9,151 nucleotides of DNA from an uncultured Gammaproteobacteria bacterium (GTDB taxonomy: Bacteria > Pseudomonadota > Gammaproteobacteria > Pseudomonadales > DT-91), in contig CAKMZU010000001.1 of the NCBI GenBank assembly GCA_929200485.1, forward strand, positions 1,589 to 10,739, written 5' to 3'. Of the stretch, positions 6,982 to 9,151 are shown piece by piece; within the stretch, counting starts at the first letter, position 1; each line of letters opens with the position of its first letter. Under the pieces are notes generated by a model. The model ran no database searches. It was not told the DNA's origin and saw nothing but the letters and a program-made list of their open reading frames with translations. The position numbers were made by a program, and so were the translations under genes.

Positions 6982-7010
6982 ATGCTAGTGACTGTTTTTA
7001 TCAAAATCAA
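6982..7010 (-). promoter_or_regulatory. Candidate promoter of the ygfB-pepP operon
   Basis: On the minus strand TTGATT (7005-7010), 17 bases, then TAGCAT (6982-6987). The start would fall near 6975, leaving a leader of about 20 bases with GGA before the ygfB ATG. The surrounding DNA is very AT-rich and offers other possible boxes, so this is only the best-placed candidate. Confidence 0.38.
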
Positions 7011-7161
7011 TCATTCAATAATTAATTCATTATTTCGAAGGCCCAATAAAAACTGTATTAATTGTCAAATATTAAATAAAAGCCATTTGATTTAAGGGAA
7101 TCTCTATTAATTGATTTTGAGTGTCTACATAAAAAAATTCTATCCAAGGCTTTATGCAGCA

Positions 7162-7190
7162 TTGACCCTCCCTTTGAACACCACTATATT
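7162..7190 (+). promoter_or_regulatory. Sigma-70 promoter of the zapA operon
   Basis: TTGACC (7162-7167) and TATATT (7185-7190) are separated by exactly 17 bases, giving a predicted start near 7197 and a leader of about 23 bases before ATG 7220. It is the best promoter match in the window and lies correctly in the divergent region between ygfB and the coiled-coil gene. Confidence 0.62.
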
Positions 7191-7219
7191 AAACAGGTGT
7201 GTAAACGGTAGCTGCGCTT

Positions 7220-7429
7220 ATGGATGACAAAACCATCGAGACGTTTGAAGGTCAAATAGAAGCGTTAATTCAACGTTGTGAAGAACTAATGACTGAAAAC
7301 CGACTGCTTAAAGAAAACGAGCAAAAGCATGAGAATGAGAAGAAAGTTCTCATTCAGCGCAATGAGTCCGCAGCCACTAAAATCTGCGCGATGATTGCCC
7401 GCCTAAAAACCCTGGAGAATAATGCGTGA
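7220..7429 (+). CDS. Small coiled-coil protein preceding zapA (TIGR02449-like)
   Basis: A 69-residue, almost entirely helical protein rich in Glu, Lys, Gln and Asn, with heptad-like leucine and isoleucine spacing over residues about 5-65 (IEALIQRCEELMTENRLLKE). It has no signal peptide or membrane segment. Small coiled-coil proteins of this length (TIGR02449 type, sometimes compared with ZapB) commonly precede zapA in Gammaproteobacteria, and this one matches in size, composition and position. Its TGA stop overlaps the GTG start of zapA in GTGA, so translation of the two is probably coupled. A role in division alongside ZapA is suggested by context only. The start ATG is 22-24 bases behind the predicted transcription start; the Shine-Dalgarno sequence is weak. 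Confidence 0.78.
   Translation: MDDKTIETFEGQIEALIQRCEELMTENRLLKENEQKHENEKKVLIQRNESAATKICAMIARLKTLENNA
7414..7417 (+). promoter_or_regulatory. Ribosome binding site of zapA
   Basis: GGAG lies eight bases before GTG 7426, inside the end of the upstream gene. It supports the GTG start and the overlapping gene arrangement. Confidence 0.6.
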
Positions 7430-7743
7430 CTGCAAATACCGCCCACACTGTTCAAATATATCTCCTTGGTAAAGAGTATCAGATCTCTTGCACTGAAGAG
7501 CAAATACCTGAATTAAAGCTGGCCGCACGACAACTCGATCAAAAAATGCGCAACATCCGAGACACTGGCAAAGTCATCGGTCTTGAGCGCATCGCTATCA
7601 TGACGGCATTGAACCTTTCCCATGAGCTGGTTGCAGGCCAATCCGATGATGACAAAAAGCTCATCGAACAGGAAGAACGTTTAAACCTGTTAAACAAAAA
7701 GCTTCATTCCGCCCTTAATCATTTCAAGCCTTCTCGAATATAA
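7426..7743 (+). CDS. zapA: Cell division protein ZapA
   Basis: ZapA binds FtsZ and promotes bundling of FtsZ filaments at the division ring. The 105-residue product has the family's N-terminal beta-rich head, with VQIYLLGKEYQISC (9-22) corresponding to VDIQIFGRSLRVNC in E. coli. Then comes a helix with LKLAARQLDQKMRNIRD, the conserved segment ERIAIMTALNLSHEL (about 54-68; E. coli EQLVFIAALNISYEL) and a C-terminal coiled coil. The start is GTG 7426-7428, supported by GGAG at 7414-7417 eight bases upstream and by the four-base overlap with the preceding coiled-coil gene. The 6S RNA gene follows downstream, as in E. coli. Confidence 0.95.
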   Translation: MTANTAHTVQIYLLGKEYQISCTEEQIPELKLAARQLDQKMRNIRDTGKVIGLERIAIMTALNLSHELVAGQSDDDKKLIEQEERLNLLNKKLHSALNHFKPSRI

Positions 7744-7800
7744 ACCTACATATAACCCAAACTCATATAAACAGACTCTGTTAACACCCAAAAAATTAAT

Positions 7801-7827
7801 AAAGGCATGGAGCTTTTCGATTTTTTT
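7801..7827 (+). terminator. Weak candidate terminator between zapA and 6S RNA
   Basis: AAAGGC (7801-7806) can pair with GCTTTT (7812-7817) through six pairs including one G-U, with loop ATGGA. A run of seven T follows at 7821-7827 after CGA. The stem is short and the T-run is displaced by three bases, so termination would be partial at best. Confidence 0.28.
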
Positions 7828-7830
7828 CGT

Positions 7831-7836
7831 TATTCT
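7831..7836 (+). promoter_or_regulatory. -10 element of the 6S RNA promoter
   Basis: TATTCT lies four bases before the inferred 5' end of the 6S RNA near 7841, which is the right distance for a sigma-70 -10 box. The position expected for a -35 box (7808-7813, TGGAGC) is a poor match, so the promoter may be weak or depend on an activator. Confidence 0.45.
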
Positions 7837-7840
7837 GTGC

Positions 7841-8020
7841 TTGGGTTTCTAGATTGCTCGCCATTAGGGCACATCCTCGAGCCGATAAGCAAAACCATAG
7901 GAGGTTTTGTCATTGAATGTTGTGCATGTCCGCTAGACGGAAAGCCTAATTTCAATACTTAACCCCCGCCTTGAACCATCGGGTTCAGGGTAACCCCTGA
8001 AGCGACAATCTGGAGCCCAC
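7841..8020 (+). ncRNA. ssrS: 6S RNA (RNA polymerase-sequestering regulatory RNA)
   Basis: 6S RNA mimics an open promoter and binds the sigma-70 holoenzyme, lowering transcription in stationary phase. The region folds as expected. The closing stem pairs GGGTTTC (7843-7849) with GGAGCCC (8012-8018), then GATTG-C-TCGC (7852-7861) with GCGACAATC (8002-8010). The 5' side of the bubble has GAGCCGATAA, as in E. coli GAGCCGAUAU. The 3' side has hairpin TTGAACC-ATC-GGGTTCA (7971-7987), nearly identical to E. coli CUUGAACCAAGGGUUCAAG. The apical part contains GTCCG...GACGGAAAGCC, like GUCCGUCCGAGAAGCC. The span of about 180 bases equals the usual 184, and the position between zapA and fau is conserved. 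The ends are estimated from pairing and may be off by several bases. Confidence 0.93.
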
Positions 8021-8056
8021 CATACAACATTGTCGCCCAAGCCTTATCGCACCACT

Positions 8057-8069
8057 TATAATATATAAT
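8057..8069 (+). promoter_or_regulatory. Tandem TATAAT boxes upstream of fau
   Basis: Two TATAAT hexamers (8057-8062 and 8064-8069) lie 30-40 bases before the fau ATG, just after the 6S RNA. No convincing -35 box is found at 16-18 bases from either, so they may be a weak separate promoter or simple AT-rich sequence. In E. coli fau (ygfA) is transcribed with ssrS. Confidence 0.3.
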
Positions 8070-8098
8070 AACCCTGCCCTAACTACTTCTTATTAATA

Positions 8099-8695
8099 AT
8101 GACAGTCATTAGCTCTGAGAAAAAAAAGCTTCGTAATAAATACCGCACACTTCGTCAGAAGCTTTCAGTAAACACCCAAAAGCGTCATGCAAAAAAGCTT
8201 GCGTCAAATTTGAATAAATTAAAAGCATTCAACCAGGCAATGCACATAGGCATGTATCAGGCAAGTGATGGCGAAATTGCCTGTGATCATATTACCAGAC
8301 AGTCAACAAAACAATTTTACTTACCCAAAGTACTCTTTCATCCTAAACGCTCGCTATTGTTTACTCTTTGGCAAGGGCAAAAACCCATGACTAAAAATCG
8401 ATACGGCATTCCGGAAATGAGCAGACCAAAAATAAGACCTATTAGACAACTTGATTGTATATTGATGCCATTAGTTGCCTTTGACAACCAAGGTAACCGG
8501 CTTGGCATGGGGGGAGGTTTTTATGACAGGAGCCTAGCATTCAAAGCCAATAGACACAGTAGAAAAAAGCCCTTACTGATAGGCCTTGCTCATGAATGTC
8601 AAAAAGCATCTCTCTTAACAACTGATCCTTGGGATATAAAACTCGACTGGCTAGTCACTGAAAAGAAAATTTATCGCTTTAACTATCGCTCGTAA
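8099..8695 (+). CDS. fau: 5-formyltetrahydrofolate cyclo-ligase (MTHFS)
   Basis: Converts 5-formyl-THF and ATP to 5,10-methenyl-THF, recycling a folate that inhibits folate enzymes such as serine hydroxymethyltransferase. The 198-residue product shows YLPKV (74-78), NRYGIPEM (100-107) and the family signature around PLVAFDNQGNRLGMGGGFYDR (124-144), whose glycine-rich loop binds the ATP phosphates. The C-terminal GLAHECQ (162-168) and WDIKLDWLVTE (178-188) match YAHDCQ and WDIPLPAVVT of E. coli YgfA. Residues 1-40 are unusually Lys/Arg-rich. The ATG at 8099 has no clear Shine-Dalgarno sequence, and no other start in this frame is better placed. It follows the 6S RNA by about 80 bases, the standard gammaproteobacterial order, and is convergent with the gene at the right edge. 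Confidence 0.95.
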   Translation: MTVISSEKKKLRNKYRTLRQKLSVNTQKRHAKKLASNLNKLKAFNQAMHIGMYQASDGEIACDHITRQSTKQFYLPKVLFHPKRSLLFTLWQGQKPMTKNRYGIPEMSRPKIRPIRQLDCILMPLVAFDNQGNRLGMGGGFYDRSLAFKANRHSRKKPLLIGLAHECQKASLLTTDPWDIKLDWLVTEKKIYRFNYRS

Positions 8696-8779
8696 AATCA
8701 CTCTCCATTGATCTTTAGCCTAACTTAACTGCCCTCCTACTTTACCCATTTACAATAGACGCTTTGAAAAGAGTGATTT
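8695..8779. repeat. 10-base inverted repeat spanning the convergent gene ends
   Basis: AAATCACTCT (8695-8704) is the exact reverse complement of AGAGTGATTT (8770-8779), with 65 bases between. The left arm touches the fau stop codon and the right arm lies within the last codons of the opposite gene. There is no T-tract after either arm, so it is not a standard terminator. A repeat of this size can also arise by chance. Confidence 0.35.
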
Positions 8780-9151
8780 CCTTTTATAGTGTGTTTTCGC
8801 TTCAGAAAAAATTGCAATTATTGCATGAACATTCAATAAATCGCTATCCGCTTGATCGATAGAATCGGCTTTCTTGCCCTGCTCAATTTTTTTGATACTG
8901 ACGCTTTTTTTCTTCGATGATTCACCAGCTTGTTTACAAGGCTGAATGTCGGCCTCTTCTTTATTCTCTGTAATGTCTGATTTTTGTCCTTCTTCGCTTA
9001 CTAAGCTCTCTCCTTCTTCACCCGCTAAGCCTCCCCCATCTTCGATGTTTACGCGTTGAATTTCATCACTAGGCGAGCTCGCCACTTCGTTAAAGTCTTT
9101 GTTGTTTAGCTTGGCAACTCTCTTTTTATCTTTATATTCAGGCAGCTGATT
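8750..9151 (-). CDS. C-terminal part of an unrecognised charged low-complexity protein, cut by right window edge
   Basis: An open frame enters from the right edge and runs 133 codons to TAA at 8750-8752. No start needs to lie in the window; the GTG at 9083-9085 is probably internal, because the 22 codons before it are open and similar in composition. The visible part starts with a basic stretch (LPEYKDKKRVAKLNNKDF). A disordered-looking acidic and Ser/Gly-rich segment follows (IEDGGGLAGEEGESLVSEEG), then a Lys/Ser-rich segment with SSKKKSVSIKKIEQGKK. It ends in a short helix-like tail (NVHAIIAIFSEAKTHYKRKSLFSKRLL, about 107-133). There is no membrane segment and I recognise no family. Low-complexity tails of this sort occur on large regulatory or envelope proteins, but function cannot be assigned. 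Reality of the gene is likely but not certain. Confidence 0.5.
   Translation of the reverse strand, partial: NQLPEYKDKKRVAKLNNKDFNEVASSPSDEIQRVNIEDGGGLAGEEGESLVSEEGQKSDITENKEEADIQPCKQAGESSKKKSVSIKKIEQGKKADSIDQADSDLLNVHAIIAIFSEAKTHYKRKSLFSKRLL

Larger units (their letters stand above)
7744..8098 (+). other. 355-base zapA-fau interval holding the 6S RNA
   Basis: There is no protein-coding gene here. From left to right it contains about 55 AT-rich bases, the weak hairpin and T-run, the 6S -10 box, the 6S RNA itself, a short tail that could re-pair with its 5' end (GCTTGGG 7839-7845 with CCCAAGC 8036-8042), and the two TATAAT boxes before fau. Confidence 0.7.

Noticed and set aside
6344..7095. 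Plus-strand frames of 72 and 71 codons within and upstream of ygfB
   Set aside because: The first is antisense to ygfB. The second spans the ygfB start and its AT-rich promoter region and has coding-unlike composition.

Overview
The window looks like chromosomal DNA from a gammaproteobacterium of moderately low GC content. The order zapA - 6S RNA - fau on one strand, facing ygfB - pepP - ubiH - ubiI - gcvH on the other, is the arrangement known from E. coli and many other Gammaproteobacteria. The sequence alone does not name a genus. The AT-rich intergenic DNA and lysine-rich proteins would suit a Thiotrichales- or Legionellales-like lineage, but that is only a guess.

Left part, minus strand, read from about 6955 down to 2. 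ygfB (UPF0149) and pepP (Xaa-Pro aminopeptidase) are closely spaced. After a 147-base gap come ubiH and ubiI, two FAD hydroxylases of ubiquinone synthesis. Next are a lipoprotein of the FbpA-like ABC substrate-binding family, gcvH (lipoyl carrier of the glycine cleavage system), and the first 131 codons of an rlmI-like 23S rRNA methyltransferase that runs off the left edge. In E. coli the genes after ubiI are gcvT, gcvH and gcvP. Here gcvT is absent from its usual place, which the lipoprotein gene occupies, and gcvP does not follow gcvH.

Right part, plus strand, read from 7220. A 69-residue coiled-coil protein overlaps zapA by four bases. A clear 6S RNA (about 7841-8020) follows, then fau (5-formyltetrahydrofolate cyclo-ligase). 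A 264-base divergent intergenic region separates ygfB from the zapA operon and carries a good sigma-70 promoter for the latter. At the right edge, convergent with fau, lies the C-terminal end of an unrecognised, highly charged, low-complexity protein.

Functional links are those typical of this conserved neighbourhood: ubiquinone hydroxylation (UbiH, UbiI), one-carbon and folate metabolism (GcvH, Fau), FtsZ-ring assembly (ZapA and probably its small partner), and growth-phase control of RNA polymerase (6S RNA). I found no transposase, CRISPR array, tRNA or phage gene. The most unusual element is the lipoprotein gene in the gcvT position. It lacks the tyrosine pair that binds iron in classical FbpA proteins, and no permease or ATPase gene lies beside it.
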